Part shown: piece after piece, positions 52,505 through 61,537 of the stretch
Numbering within the stretch: the stretch's first letter is position 1
Layout: the number at the start of each line of letters is the position of its first letter
Assembly (NCBI GenBank): GCA_963777625.1
Contig: CAVZRO010000006.1
Span: forward strand, 62,001-126,000
Origin: DATDIC01 sp963777625
Lineage (GTDB): Bacteria > Pseudomonadota > Alphaproteobacteria > Acetobacterales > Acetobacteraceae
DNA: 64,000 nucleotides
Reading direction: 5' to 3'
Translations under genes and position numbers: made by a program
Notes under the pieces: generated by a model
Told to the model about the DNA's origin: nothing
Databases searched by the model: none
Seen by the model: only the letters and a program-made list of their open reading frames with translations

Positions 52505-53525
52505 GCTGCACCTGCTGGACCAGGTCGGGTGGAAGCTGCGCCTGCTCGGTCTTGATCAACGGCTGCATCGCATCCAGGAAGGCTTGCGTCTGCGGCGAGC
52601 CCGCCTGCAAGGTCTTGATTTCCATGCCGTGCTTCTGCATCTCCGCAAGGTCATCCTTGAACGATGCAATGATCGCCGCGTTGGCGACGGCTTCCGCCTG
52701 GTAGCCGGCATTGAGCACCGATTGCCGCAGCGCCGCTGGCAGTGCTTCAAGCGCGGCCTTGTTCATGACGTAGATGGTCACGCCGACACCAAGGAAACCA
52801 TTCGGATCCAGCAGGTATTTCGTAACCTGGTACTCGCGCAGCCCGATCTCGCCCTGGATGCCGCCGAATGCTGCTTGCACCGTGCCGTGCTCCAGCGCCG
52901 GATAGACATCGCTGACCGAAATCGTTGACGGGGCCGCGCCGAGCGCCTGAATAATCCGGTTCGAGAGCGGGTCCGAGGCGCGCACCGTGCGGCCCTTGAA
53001 ATCGGCGGGCGAAACAAGTTTCGTACGCGACACCACCATTTGTGGACCGTTGTCCAGGATGGCCAGCAGCCTGAGCCCGCGCTTGTCGAACGCAGCATCC
53101 AGCGCCTTGAACAGTGGTGAGCCCGCGCCGACGGCCTGCTCGAAGTGATCTTCCGGTGGACGGAAGAAGACCGTGTTCATGGCCATTGCCGGTGGGGCGA
53201 TGGACCCGAAGCTGCCGACTGTCGCCAGCGAGATGTCGGTTACGCGGGTTTCCACCGATTGCGGAACAACCTGTTCCTTCACCAGGGAGCCGGCCGGGAA
53301 ATGCTGCACCGCGATCGCGCCGTGACTTGCCTCGGTAATCCGCTTGGTGAATTCCGGAACGAACACGGAAACCTGTGGCGCGCTGGGCGACCCCCATGTG
53401 GAGAGTCGGAGTGTGTATTGCGCCGCCCACGCCGGACCCGCGGACAGGAGCAACATCGTCAATCCGGCGACCGCTCGGATCCAGTTGGCCGCCTCAGTCT
53501 GGGCCGGTTCGCGCCGTCCAATCAC
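52491..53525 (-). CDS. TRAP transporter substrate-binding protein, DctP family
   Basis: A 344-residue receptor with a signal peptide (AVAGLTMLLLSAGPAWA) and the domain QYTLRLSTWGSPSAPQVSVFVPEFTKRITEASHGAIAVQHFPAGSLVKEQVVPQSVETRVTDISLATVGS, then DFKGRTVRASDPLSNRIIQALGAAPSTISVSDVYPALEHGTVQAAFGG. The conserved arginine in TVRASD binds a carboxylate. It feeds DctQM and is 44 bases downstream of the sulfatase gene, in one likely operon: sulfatase, DctP, DctQ, DctM, DUF3604. Confidence 0.9.
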   Translation of the reverse strand: MIGRREPAQTEAANWIRAVAGLTMLLLSAGPAWAAQYTLRLSTWGSPSAPQVSVFVPEFTKRITEASHGAIAVQHFPAGSLVKEQVVPQSVETRVTDISLATVGSFGSIAPPAMAMNTVFFRPPEDHFEQAVGAGSPLFKALDAAFDKRGLRLLAILDNGPQMVVSRTKLVSPADFKGRTVRASDPLSNRIIQALGAAPSTISVSDVYPALEHGTVQAAFGGIQGEIGLREYQVTKYLLDPNGFLGVGVTIYVMNKAALEALPAALRQSVLNAGYQAEAVANAAIIASFKDDLAEMQKHGMEIKTLQAGSPQTQAFLDAMQPLIKTEQAQLPPDLVQQVQRASQ

Positions 53526-53569
53526 GTTTTCTTCCCCTCGTCCGCAATTATTGCCCGGATCAGCTCAGG

Positions 53570-55105
53570 TTACGCCATGCCGACCGGTTCCGGCAGATGC
53601 GCCATGACATCATCAGGCCGGCTATGGATCATGTCGGTCAGTTCGCGCTGGACCGTCCGGGCGCCGTCGTCGTTGAAGCGGTTGTCCATTTCAAGCGGAT
53701 CGTTGACCAGATCGTAGAGTTCGCCCGCGCCGGACTCGAGTTCCAGCGTCAGCTTGTGGGTGCGCGTGCGCACCGTGCGCAACCGCAGCGCCACGCCGCA
53801 CCGCGATGGATGCAGGTCCCATTCGTTGTAGGCAAAGTCGCGGCTGGCGCCGTTCGCGGCCTGCAGCATCGGGCGGAGGCTGCGGCTGTGCAGCGCCGAA
53901 TTCGGGGACAGTCCGGCGTAATCATAGAACGTCGCCGAGAGATCGAGCGTGGAGACCGGATCGCGTATGACCTGGCCGGCCGGGACTCCTGGTCCGCGGA
54001 AGATGCAGCCGACGCGCAGCAGCCCTTCGTACATCATCGGGCCTTTCAGGATGATGCCGTGATCGCCCAGCCAGTCACCGTGGTCGGTGGTATAGACGAC
54101 GATCGTGTTTTCGCTGAGCCCGAGCTGATCGAGTGCGATCAAGATGCGGCCGACATTGTGGTCGATCAGCGAGATCATGCCGTAGTAGTTGGCAATCAGG
54201 TGACGAAGCTGCTCGTCGGTCTGCGTTGGGGTGCGCGAGTAGCGTTCGCGGAAATGCCGCAAATCTGGATTCGACAGATCTGGCGTCGATTCCAGGCTGG
54301 CCTTGTGCCACCAGGGCCGGCGTTCCAAATCCAGCGCGCGATGCACCGGCAGATCCACATCGTCCGGCGAATGCATTCGGCTCCATGGCTCCGGCGCATC
54401 AAACGGATGATGCGGATCGGGGAACGACGCCCACAGGATGAATGGCTTTTCGCGATAGCGTTCCAGGAAGGCAACCGTCCGATCGCCGGTCCAGGTGGAG
54501 TTGTGCCAGGCGGGCGGCAATGCCGAATGCCAGGTTTGCGCGGCGCCCACGTCCGGCGGCAGGTGCATCGAGTACAAGGCGTTCTTCTCGTCGCCACGGC
54601 CGTCCGCGTGATACCAGCGCTCATAATGCTGCCCCGCCGGTGGTTTCTGCGGTAAGTGGATGTTGTGGCCGCCCACCATCAGCTCGACATGCTCGAACCC
54701 CATATACGGCCCGAACCAGTCCGGCCCATAAAGATGTGTGCTGGCCCGGTTCTCCGGCCGGCCGGTCGGCTGGAACGTATGGAAGGTGGAGAAATGCGCC
54801 TTGCCGATAAACCCCGTCTGATAACCGGCTTTCGCGAACTGTCCGGCAAATCCGGCGGTGCCGATCGCGTCCTGCAGATCGATCCCATTGTCCCAGACGC
54901 CGTGCGTCCGCGGCAATAGCCCGGTCAGTATGCTGGCACGCGACGGCTGACAGACCACGTTCGGGGTGATGCAAGCGGCGAACCGCGTGCCCTGCGCGGC
55001 CAGGTGATCGAGATGTGGTGTTTTCACCTTGCGGCCCTCGAATCCGAAACAGTCTCCGCGCTGCTGGTCGGATGTGAGCAGGATAATGTTCGGCTGGGCT
55101 GGCAT
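53570..55105 (-). CDS. Type I sulfatase
   Basis: A 511-residue alkaline-phosphatase-superfamily sulfatase. The formylglycine motif is C52-Q-P-S-R56 in PNVVCQPSRASILTGLLP. Metal ligands lie in LLTSDQQRGD at the N-terminus and in VVYTTDHGDWLGDHG. FYDYAGL and a C-terminal beta region follow. It hydrolyses a sulfate ester; no signal peptide is evident, so it probably acts in the cytoplasm on an imported sulfated compound. I use ATG 55105 (AAGGAG eight bases upstream) rather than 55177. It is the first gene of the sulfatase-TRAP-DUF3604 unit and needs an anaerobic or FGE-type maturase encoded elsewhere. Confidence 0.9.
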   Translation of the reverse strand: MPAQPNIILLTSDQQRGDCFGFEGRKVKTPHLDHLAAQGTRFAACITPNVVCQPSRASILTGLLPRTHGVWDNGIDLQDAIGTAGFAGQFAKAGYQTGFIGKAHFSTFHTFQPTGRPENRASTHLYGPDWFGPYMGFEHVELMVGGHNIHLPQKPPAGQHYERWYHADGRGDEKNALYSMHLPPDVGAAQTWHSALPPAWHNSTWTGDRTVAFLERYREKPFILWASFPDPHHPFDAPEPWSRMHSPDDVDLPVHRALDLERRPWWHKASLESTPDLSNPDLRHFRERYSRTPTQTDEQLRHLIANYYGMISLIDHNVGRILIALDQLGLSENTIVVYTTDHGDWLGDHGIILKGPMMYEGLLRVGCIFRGPGVPAGQVIRDPVSTLDLSATFYDYAGLSPNSALHSRSLRPMLQAANGASRDFAYNEWDLHPSRCGVALRLRTVRTRTHKLTLELESGAGELYDLVNDPLEMDNRFNDDGARTVQRELTDMIHSRPDDVMAHLPEPVGMA

Positions 55106-55352
55106 GGCGTACTCCTTCGGCAATCCGACAAGCCGCAGATCAGCCCACAGATCAGCATGGTGCCGGCCGATCAACAATCACCGCTGCGGGGACCGCGCGA
55201 TAACCTCTGGGTATCGGTATGACTCCGTGCTCGGGCGATCCCATTTGGTTATCACCCTTGCTCGCGGGGTTACGACATGGCGCTACCTTTGCGGTCTACC
55301 CGCGGCTCGACTACCCTCCGGCTTCCACTGGCCCGGATATGTGAACGAGGTA

Positions 55353-57299
55353 ATGGACGATACCCAACCTGAGCCCTGGCGCGACCGCTGGCGCTCCTTG
55401 TTCAACCGCCACGCCAAGCGCGTCGTGCGGCAAGGGATGGGCTTGCCGCCGCACAAGGATAAGCCCTCCAAGCAGCAGGTCGGTGCCCATTTTGGCTACT
55501 GGATACTGGCCATCGTCGCCATCATGCTATTCCAGAGCTGGTGGATCGCGCACCAGACCGTCGAAGTGCTCCCCTACAGCCAGTTCCTCCAGTTCGTTCA
55601 TGAACACAAGATCGAATCGGTGGAGGTGCACGGTCAGACCGTAACGGGCCGTCTGAAAGAAAAACTGCCGGATGGACGCATCCTGTTCTCCACCACCTCG
55701 GTGCCCTCTGACCTTTCAGACTTGCTGCGACAGAACGGCGTCACGTTCACCGGCATCACCACCGGTTTCTGGGGTAACCTGCTGGGCTGGCTGTTACCCA
55801 CGGTTGGGTTCTTCGCCCTTTGGGTGTTCTTCTGGCGGCGCACCGTGGGCAACATGGGCATGGGCGGCGGGCTGATGTCGGTCGGCCGCTCGCGCGCCAA
55901 GATCTACGTCGAAAGCGACACCAAGACCACCTTCGCCGACATTGCCGGCTCCGACGAGGCCAAGGAGGAGCTGCAAGAGATCGTCGCTTTCCTCAAGGAC
56001 CCGCAAGGCTATGGCCGGCTTGGCGCGCGTGTCCCGAAGGGCGTCCTGCTGGTCGGACCGCCGGGCACCGGCAAGACCCTGCTCGCCCGTGCCGTCGCCG
56101 GCGAAGCGGGCGTGTCGTTCTTCTCGATCTCCGGGTCGGAGTTCGTAGAGATGTTTGTCGGCGTGGGCGCCGCCCGGGTGCGCGATCTGTTCACCCAGGC
56201 GCGCGAGAAGGCGCCGGCCATCATCTTCATCGACGAACTGGACGCACTCGGCCGCGCTCGCGGTGCCTTCCCGATGAGCGGCGGCAACGACGAGAAGGAG
56301 CAGACGCTCAATCAGTTGCTGGTGGAGCTCGACGGGTTCGATCCGCGCATCGGTGTGGTGCTGCTGGCTGCCACCAACCGGCCGGAGATCCTCGATCCGG
56401 CGTTGTTGCGTGCCGGGCGCTTCGATCGGCAGGTACTGGTCGATCGGCCCGACAAGCTCGCCCGGATTGCCATCCTGTCGTTGCATCTGAAGCGTGTGAC
56501 GGTGGCGCCCGACGTCAACGTCACCCAGATCGCCGAGCTCACCCCGGGCATGACCGGTGCCGATCTTGCCAACCTGGTGAACGAAGGGGCGCTGCTGGCC
56601 ACCCGCCGGCGCGGCGACGCGGTGACCATGGCCGATCTGACCGAGGCCGTGGAGCGCGGCGCCGCCGGCCTTGCCCGCCGGTCGCGCGTGCTGTCGCCCG
56701 CGGAACGGCGCATCGTTGCCTATCACGAAATGGGTCACGCCCTGGTCGCCTTGTCGCTGCCGGGGACCGATCCGGTGCACAAGGTTTCGATCATTCCGCG
56801 TGGTGTCGGTGCCCTGGGCTACACGATCCAGCGTCCGACCGAGGACCGGTTCCTCATGAGCCGCGAGGAACTGGAAGCGCGCATGGCCGTGCTGCTCGGC
56901 GGCCGCGCGGCGGAGCGGCTGGTGTTCGGCCGGGTGTCCACCGGCGCGGCGGATGACCTGCAGCGGGTCACCGACACCGCGCGGGCGATGGTCACGCGCT
57001 ACGGCATGGCCGATGAGATCGGCCCGATCAGCCTGGACCGCGAACCCAGCAACCTGTTCGGTCGCCCGATGCCGCCGGAGTTTCAGCAACGCACCTACAG
57101 CGAGGCGACAGCTCAGGCGATCGATCGACAGGTCCATGATCTCGTCCAGGCGGCGATGGATCACGCCACGGCCCTTCTGACCAGCCGGCGCGCGGTGCTG
57201 GAAGCCGGCGCCCAGGAGCTGCTACGGCGGGAAACGTTGAGCGGCGACGATCTGACAGAACTGCTCCACGCTCCCGCCGCGGAACCGGTGACTGCCTGA
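55353..57299 (+). CDS. ftsH: FtsH-family ATP-dependent zinc metalloprotease
   Basis: A 648-residue membrane AAA+ protease. TM1 is about 47-64 (GYWILAIVAIMLFQSWWI), a periplasmic domain follows, then TM2 (LLGWLLPTVGFFALWVFFW). The ATPase has Walker A VGPPGTGKT, Walker B FIDELDALGRAR, LATNRP-like sensor LAATNRPEILDPALLRAGRFDRQ. The protease site is H458-E-M-G-H462 (HEMGH, usually HEAGH). Short C-terminus after TSRRAVLEAGAQELL. It degrades misfolded membrane proteins. ATG 55353 has a close GAGG; GTG 55341 is the alternative. This looks like a second paralogue rather than the housekeeping copy, from its HEMGH and lone position. Confidence 0.88.
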   Translation: MDDTQPEPWRDRWRSLFNRHAKRVVRQGMGLPPHKDKPSKQQVGAHFGYWILAIVAIMLFQSWWIAHQTVEVLPYSQFLQFVHEHKIESVEVHGQTVTGRLKEKLPDGRILFSTTSVPSDLSDLLRQNGVTFTGITTGFWGNLLGWLLPTVGFFALWVFFWRRTVGNMGMGGGLMSVGRSRAKIYVESDTKTTFADIAGSDEAKEELQEIVAFLKDPQGYGRLGARVPKGVLLVGPPGTGKTLLARAVAGEAGVSFFSISGSEFVEMFVGVGAARVRDLFTQAREKAPAIIFIDELDALGRARGAFPMSGGNDEKEQTLNQLLVELDGFDPRIGVVLLAATNRPEILDPALLRAGRFDRQVLVDRPDKLARIAILSLHLKRVTVAPDVNVTQIAELTPGMTGADLANLVNEGALLATRRRGDAVTMADLTEAVERGAAGLARRSRVLSPAERRIVAYHEMGHALVALSLPGTDPVHKVSIIPRGVGALGYTIQRPTEDRFLMSREELEARMAVLLGGRAAERLVFGRVSTGAADDLQRVTDTARAMVTRYGMADEIGPISLDREPSNLFGRPMPPEFQQRTYSEATAQAIDRQVHDLVQAAMDHATALLTSRRAVLEAGAQELLRRETLSGDDLTELLHAPAAEPVTA

Positions 57300-57444
57300 C
57301 CCGTGCAGTCATGGGACCGCCATCGACGATCATCGTCCTCATGCCACGGTGAAACGGTCCGGGCTCGTTAGCCAATTAGTATGAAATGCTCCGCATACCC
57401 GGCAAATCCTATCTGGGCACGGAGCAGATGACTGGCATCCACCG

Positions 57445-59664
57445 TTGTTGAACGAAGTTCCGGCTGAAGCCGCCTTCGGGCAAGCCTTGCAGGAGCACCG
57501 GGCCGGCCATCTCCGCGCGGCGGAGCAAGCCTGCCGGGTGATTATGGCGCAGCAGCCCGACCATGCGGACAACCTGCATCTGCTTGGGCTTATCGCGACA
57601 CAGCTCGGCGATCCCGAACTCGGCGCGACGTTGATCCGCCGCGCCATCGTGTTGCTTCCGGGACAGTGGATGTTTCACCACGATCTGGCCTCGACGTGCC
57701 GGCAACTGGGCGGCATCGAAACTGCAATCGCGGAGTACCATGTTGCCATCGCTCTCAATCCTGGTTCCGCGGAGCTGCATAACAATTTCGCCGCCACATT
57801 GCGCGACGCCGGGCGGCCACAGGAGGCCATCGCGCATTACCGTGCCGCGGTCCGACTGGCGCCGACGATACCGGATATCTGGTACAACCTGGCAACCACG
57901 ATTGCCGGATACGGGCCGTCCGAGGAGGTGGAGGCGGCATTCCGCCGCGCCCTGGAACTCAGGCCGGACTTCAGCAATGCACACGCGAATTTCGGACGCT
58001 GGCTGATCACGCGCGGCCGCTGGCGTGAGGCAGAGGAGCAGCTTGCCGACGCTGTCCGATATGGCTCCGACCACGCACCCGTCTGGAACAATCGCGGCAT
58101 CGCACTCCAGGAACTAGGGTGCGCCGATAAGGCGGAAACATGCTATCGGCGCGCGCTGGTGCTGGACCCGGCGCTTGCCAATGCACAGCACAATTTGGGC
58201 TGGCTCCTGTTCGGCCAGGGCCGCACGGATGAAGCCTGTGCCTGCCAGCTCGCCGCGATCGAAGCATCCCCGCGGTACGGCGCCGCGCGGCTTGCCCTCT
58301 GCATGACGCAGCTCCCCATTCTCTATCGCACCGAAACGGAGATCGCCGAACGGCGGCGGCGATACGCTGCTGCGCTGGACGGACTGGTCGCCGCTTCGGA
58401 CACGCCGGCTGGGGCAGTCATGATTGCGGATGCAATCGGAAGCTCGCAGCCCTTCTTCCTCCCGTATCAGGGCGAGAATGATCGTGAGCTTCAAGCTACT
58501 TACGGGCAGCTCGCCTGCCGGGTGCTGGCGGAAGCGGCGCCGACACCCCGGTTCCCGCCACGCCCCGCGCCGGGGGGGCGCATCCGGGTCGGCATCGTCA
58601 GTGGTTTCTTTTGCGCGCACACGATCTTCAAGCTGTTCCTGGAGGGATGGTTGACCCAGCTCGATCGCAATCGCTTCGAGGTCATCGGATTCCACACCGG
58701 ATCGGTTTCCGATTCAGAGACGGCGCGCGCGGCAGAATGGTGTGACCGGTTCGTGCACGGTCTGCCCCCGGATGCATGGCGCGGCGAGATCACTGCGGCG
58801 GCGCCGCACGCGCTGCTGTACCCGGAAATCGGCCTCGATCCGATGGCCGGCAGGCTGGCAGCGCAGCGCCTGGCACGGGTGCAATGTGTCACCTGGGGAC
58901 ATCCCGAAACAACAGGTATGCCGACGCTGGACTACTTCCTCTCCAGCGCCTTGATGGAGCCGACGGACGCGGAGGCGCATTATACCGAGCCGCTCGTGCG
59001 CCTGCCGCATCTGGGTCTGTATTACGCGCCGGACGAACGGCCGGCGGCGCCGCTCGATCGTGCGGAGCTGGGGCTGGACCCCACTGCGCCGGTTTATTGG
59101 TCGGGACAGGCGCTGTACAAGTATCTGCCGCAATACGACGTCGTTTTCCCACGCATCGCCGAGGCCGTCGGCCGCTGCCAGTTCGTCTTCATCGGTTTTG
59201 CCAAGAGTGCGGCGGTCACCGAGATGTTTCGCGCGCGGCTGTGGCAGGCTTTCGCAACCGCCGGACTGGATGCGGAACGGTATTGCGTGATTTTGCCGCC
59301 GATGCCGCAGGAACGCTATATCGCCGCGGTCGGCCTTGCGGACGTGATCCTCGACACGCCAGCCTGGTCGGGCGGCAAATCCAGCTTGGACTGTCTCGCC
59401 CAAAACCCTGCCATCGTGACGCTGCCCGGCCGTTTCATGCGTGGACGCCACACCGCCGCGATCCTGCACCGCATTGGTTGTGAGGCAACCATCGCCGGAT
59501 CTCTCGATGAGTATGTGGCGATCGCCGCTCGTCTCGGACAAGACGCCGCGTGGCGCCGGCAGGTGCGGCAGACGGTTGCCCAAGGCAAGGCGCGAGCGTA
59601 CCGCGATGACGAGTATATCCGCGCGCTGGAAGCGTTTCTGCAGGACGCGGTGGCGCGTTCGTAA
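57445..59664 (+). CDS. TPR-GT41 (SPINDLY/OGT-like) protein glycosyltransferase
   Basis: A 739-residue protein. Residues about 10-330 hold some eight TPR units (AEQACRVIMAQQPDHADNLHLLGLIATQLGD, AEYHVAIALNPGSAELHNNFAATLRDAGRPQEAIAHYRAAVRLAP and so on). From about 390 it is the GT41 catalytic part: RVGIVSGFFCAHTIFKLFLEGWLTQLDRNRFEVIGFHTG, LPHLGLYYAPDERP, PVYWSGQALYKYLPQYDVVFPRIAEAVG, and DVILDTPAWSGGKSSLDCLAQNPAIVTLPG (the sugar-nucleotide site). Such bacterial enzymes glycosylate proteins, often in flagella or envelope. The acceptor is unknown. TTG 57445 is the earliest start; the N-terminus is uncertain. Confidence 0.85.
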   Translation: MLNEVPAEAAFGQALQEHRAGHLRAAEQACRVIMAQQPDHADNLHLLGLIATQLGDPELGATLIRRAIVLLPGQWMFHHDLASTCRQLGGIETAIAEYHVAIALNPGSAELHNNFAATLRDAGRPQEAIAHYRAAVRLAPTIPDIWYNLATTIAGYGPSEEVEAAFRRALELRPDFSNAHANFGRWLITRGRWREAEEQLADAVRYGSDHAPVWNNRGIALQELGCADKAETCYRRALVLDPALANAQHNLGWLLFGQGRTDEACACQLAAIEASPRYGAARLALCMTQLPILYRTETEIAERRRRYAAALDGLVAASDTPAGAVMIADAIGSSQPFFLPYQGENDRELQATYGQLACRVLAEAAPTPRFPPRPAPGGRIRVGIVSGFFCAHTIFKLFLEGWLTQLDRNRFEVIGFHTGSVSDSETARAAEWCDRFVHGLPPDAWRGEITAAAPHALLYPEIGLDPMAGRLAAQRLARVQCVTWGHPETTGMPTLDYFLSSALMEPTDAEAHYTEPLVRLPHLGLYYAPDERPAAPLDRAELGLDPTAPVYWSGQALYKYLPQYDVVFPRIAEAVGRCQFVFIGFAKSAAVTEMFRARLWQAFATAGLDAERYCVILPPMPQERYIAAVGLADVILDTPAWSGGKSSLDCLAQNPAIVTLPGRFMRGRHTAAILHRIGCEATIAGSLDEYVAIAARLGQDAAWRRQVRQTVAQGKARAYRDDEYIRALEAFLQDAVARS

Positions 59665-59665
59665 C

Positions 59666-60772
59666 CTACCCGGTCGCCGCCACGTCCAGCACATGCTCCG
59701 CCAGTGCCAGCGCCGCCGTCAGGCCCGGCGATTCGATCCCGAACAGATTGATCAGCCCCGGCACCGCATGGGTTTGCGGCCCCTGCACCACGAAGTCCTG
59801 CGCGGCCACGTTCGGCGGCACGATCTTCGGCCGAATCCCAGCGTAACCGGGTTGCAACGCGCCGTCTTTCAGCTCCGGCCAGTAGCGACGCACAGCGGCG
59901 TAGAACCCGTCGGCGCGCCTGGGGTCCACGGTATAATCGATCGTCTCGATCCACTGCACATCGGGCCCGAACCGCGCCTGGCCGCCAAGATCGATCGTCA
60001 GATGCACGCCCAGTCCGCCCGGCACCGGCACCGGATAGATCAGCCGCGTGAATGGCGAGCGTCCGGACAAAGTGAAGTAGTTTCCTTTGGCATAATAGGC
60101 GGTCGGCACGCGCTCCGCCGGCATGCCGACAATGCGCCTCGCCAGCGCGGGCGCATGCAGCCCGGCGGAGTTCACCAGCAGCCGGCATCGCAGGCTCATC
60201 GGGTCTGTGCCACCGACATCCACCTCGATGCCACCGCTCACCGCGCGCCCACCCATCACCGGGCTCAGGAACGCCAGCACCGCCCCGGCATTCTCGGCAT
60301 CACCCTGCAATGCGAGCATGAAGGAATGGCTGTCGATGATCCCCGTCGATGGCGACAGCAATGCGCTCGTGCAAACCAGGTTCGGCTCCATTGTCCGCGC
60401 TTCGGCGGCGGTGAGAATCCGCATGTCATCCACGCCATTCATCGCCGCGCGTTGGCGGATGCCGGCCAGCCGCGCGTCCTCCTCCGCGCTGGTCGCCGCG
60501 ATCAGCTTGCCGCAATTGCGATGCGGGACGCCCTTTTCCTTGCAATACGCATACAGCGCCTCGCGTCCGGCCACGCAAAAGCGAGCCATCAGGCTGTTGG
60601 CGGGGTAATAGATGCCGGCATGGATCACTTCGCTGTTGCGCGAGGATGTCTCGGTGCCGATGCCCTCCGCGGCTTCCAGCACGATCACCTCGCGGCCGGC
60701 CTGGGCCAGTGCGCGGGCCACGGCGAGCCCGACCACCCCGGCGCCGACCACGATGCAGTCCACCGTCTCCAC
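59666..60772 (-). CDS. L-2-hydroxyglutarate oxidase-like FAD enzyme
   Basis: A 368-residue DAO-fold enzyme: CIVVGAGVVGLAVARALAQAGREVIVLEAAEGIGTETSSRNSEVIHAGIYYPANSLMARFCVAGREALYAYCKEKGVPHRNCGKLIAATSAEE is the LhgO/L2HGDH signature. VDVGGTD, YFTLSGRSPFTRLIYPVPVPGGLGVHLTIDLGGQARFGPDVQWIE and GIRPKI follow. It would oxidise L-2-hydroxyglutarate to 2-oxoglutarate and reduce a quinone or O2. Its end overlaps the glycosyltransferase's end region without conflict (convergent). Isolated, with no cluster mates. Confidence 0.88.
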   Translation of the reverse strand: METVDCIVVGAGVVGLAVARALAQAGREVIVLEAAEGIGTETSSRNSEVIHAGIYYPANSLMARFCVAGREALYAYCKEKGVPHRNCGKLIAATSAEEDARLAGIRQRAAMNGVDDMRILTAAEARTMEPNLVCTSALLSPSTGIIDSHSFMLALQGDAENAGAVLAFLSPVMGGRAVSGGIEVDVGGTDPMSLRCRLLVNSAGLHAPALARRIVGMPAERVPTAYYAKGNYFTLSGRSPFTRLIYPVPVPGGLGVHLTIDLGGQARFGPDVQWIETIDYTVDPRRADGFYAAVRRYWPELKDGALQPGYAGIRPKIVPPNVAAQDFVVQGPQTHAVPGLINLFGIESPGLTAALALAEHVLDVAATG

Positions 60773-60883
60773 ACCGGTCCTCCTGAGTGGCTGCGACCCT
60801 TTGGATTTACGATTCCCGAGCAGAGTGGGAAAGTCGCCTAGCTTCGTGCTGGCGATCCGGCGATTTCGGCGCCGTGGCTGGGA

Positions 60884-61348
60884 TCACCGCCGGGGTGTTT
60901 CACCGTCGACAATACCAGCGCCTGTCTGTTGCAGCAGCTCGAGCGTTTTCATGTCTGGCTCACCGCGAAAGTACTTGTCCAAGGCACTTGCGAATAGCCT
61001 CTTGTCCAGTGCCACATTGGCGAAAAGCGTCATCGAGGAGCGAAATTTCAGGTCATCGGGCGTGCCGAAAATCTCCCTGATCGAACGGCCTTCGACGCGG
61101 CAGACCAGATCTGTGCAGTCACTGAGCCGCGGCCCAAGGATCTGGTGGCCAAGATACGCTTCCGCCTCGCCTCGCGAGCAGATGGCATAGCGCCGCGCGA
61201 TCGCGCTGAATCCGAGCCCCCTGAGCTGTGGAAAAATGAACCACATCCAGTGGCTTGTTTTCCGGCCCTCCTGCAATTCCGCCTTCACTCGCTCGAAGAT
61301 GTCGGCTTGAGCCGCGACAAACCGTTGCAGGTCGTACGGATTATTCAT
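60884..61348 (-). CDS. DUF1810 family protein
   Basis: A 154-residue protein: NNPYDLQRFVAAQADIFERVKAELQEGRKTSHWMWFIFPQLRGLGFSAIARRYAI, LGHQILGPRLSDCTDLVCRVEGRSIREIFGTPDDLKFRSSMTLFANVA and KTLELLQQTGA. DUF1810 (calpastatin-like name, actually unrelated) is a compact helical family of unknown role, common in proteobacteria. I chose ATG 61348 (MNNPYDL) because family members start there; an in-frame start at 61369 adds seven residues. A tRNA gene stands 65 bases upstream. Confidence 0.85.
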   Translation of the reverse strand: MNNPYDLQRFVAAQADIFERVKAELQEGRKTSHWMWFIFPQLRGLGFSAIARRYAICSRGEAEAYLGHQILGPRLSDCTDLVCRVEGRSIREIFGTPDDLKFRSSMTLFANVALDKRLFASALDKYFRGEPDMKTLELLQQTGAGIVDGETPRR

Positions 61349-61412
61349 GGTGGTCCAGCGGTCCGTCACCGGTCAAAGCTGTCGTTGCAGACACGTCCCA
61401 CCACGGGAGGTC

Positions 61413-61495
61413 TGCGCGAGGCCGGACTCGAACCGGCAAGGAGTTTCCTCCGGGGGTTTTTGAGACCCCTGCGGTTACCATTTCGCCACTCGCGC
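61413..61495 (-). tRNA. tRNA-Leu (CAA anticodon)
   Basis: The minus strand folds as a class II tRNA of 83 bases. The acceptor GCGCGAG (61489-61495) pairs with CTCGCGC (61414-61420), discriminator A. The anticodon stem GGGGT/ACCCC encloses loop CTCAAAA with anticodon CAA (61460-61462), decoding UUG. A variable arm GGAGGAAACTCC and T arm GCCGG-TTCGAGT-CCGGC complete it. The CCA end is not encoded (GACC follows the discriminator region). No integrase or attachment duplication is seen beside it. Confidence 0.9.
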
Positions 61496-61537
61496 TCGGG
61501 ACCGTGCATCGATAACTAGCACTCAATCCCCGCCAAG

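Noticed and set aside
55255..55282. Heat-shock (RpoH) promoter before ftsH
   Set aside because: A CTTG is present at 55257 but the -10 region does not match well; evidence too thin.
55794..57164. Long open frame on the minus strand inside ftsH
   Set aside because: It mirrors ftsH codon structure in high-GC DNA, has no recognisable domain or ribosome site, and lies wholly under a well-supported gene.
59441..60841. 466-codon plus-strand frame under the LhgO-like gene
   Set aside because: Antisense shadow; the minus-strand product has full family motifs.
61413..61537. tRNA-associated genomic island boundary
   Set aside because: No integrase, no duplicated tRNA end nearby, and flanking genes look ordinary.
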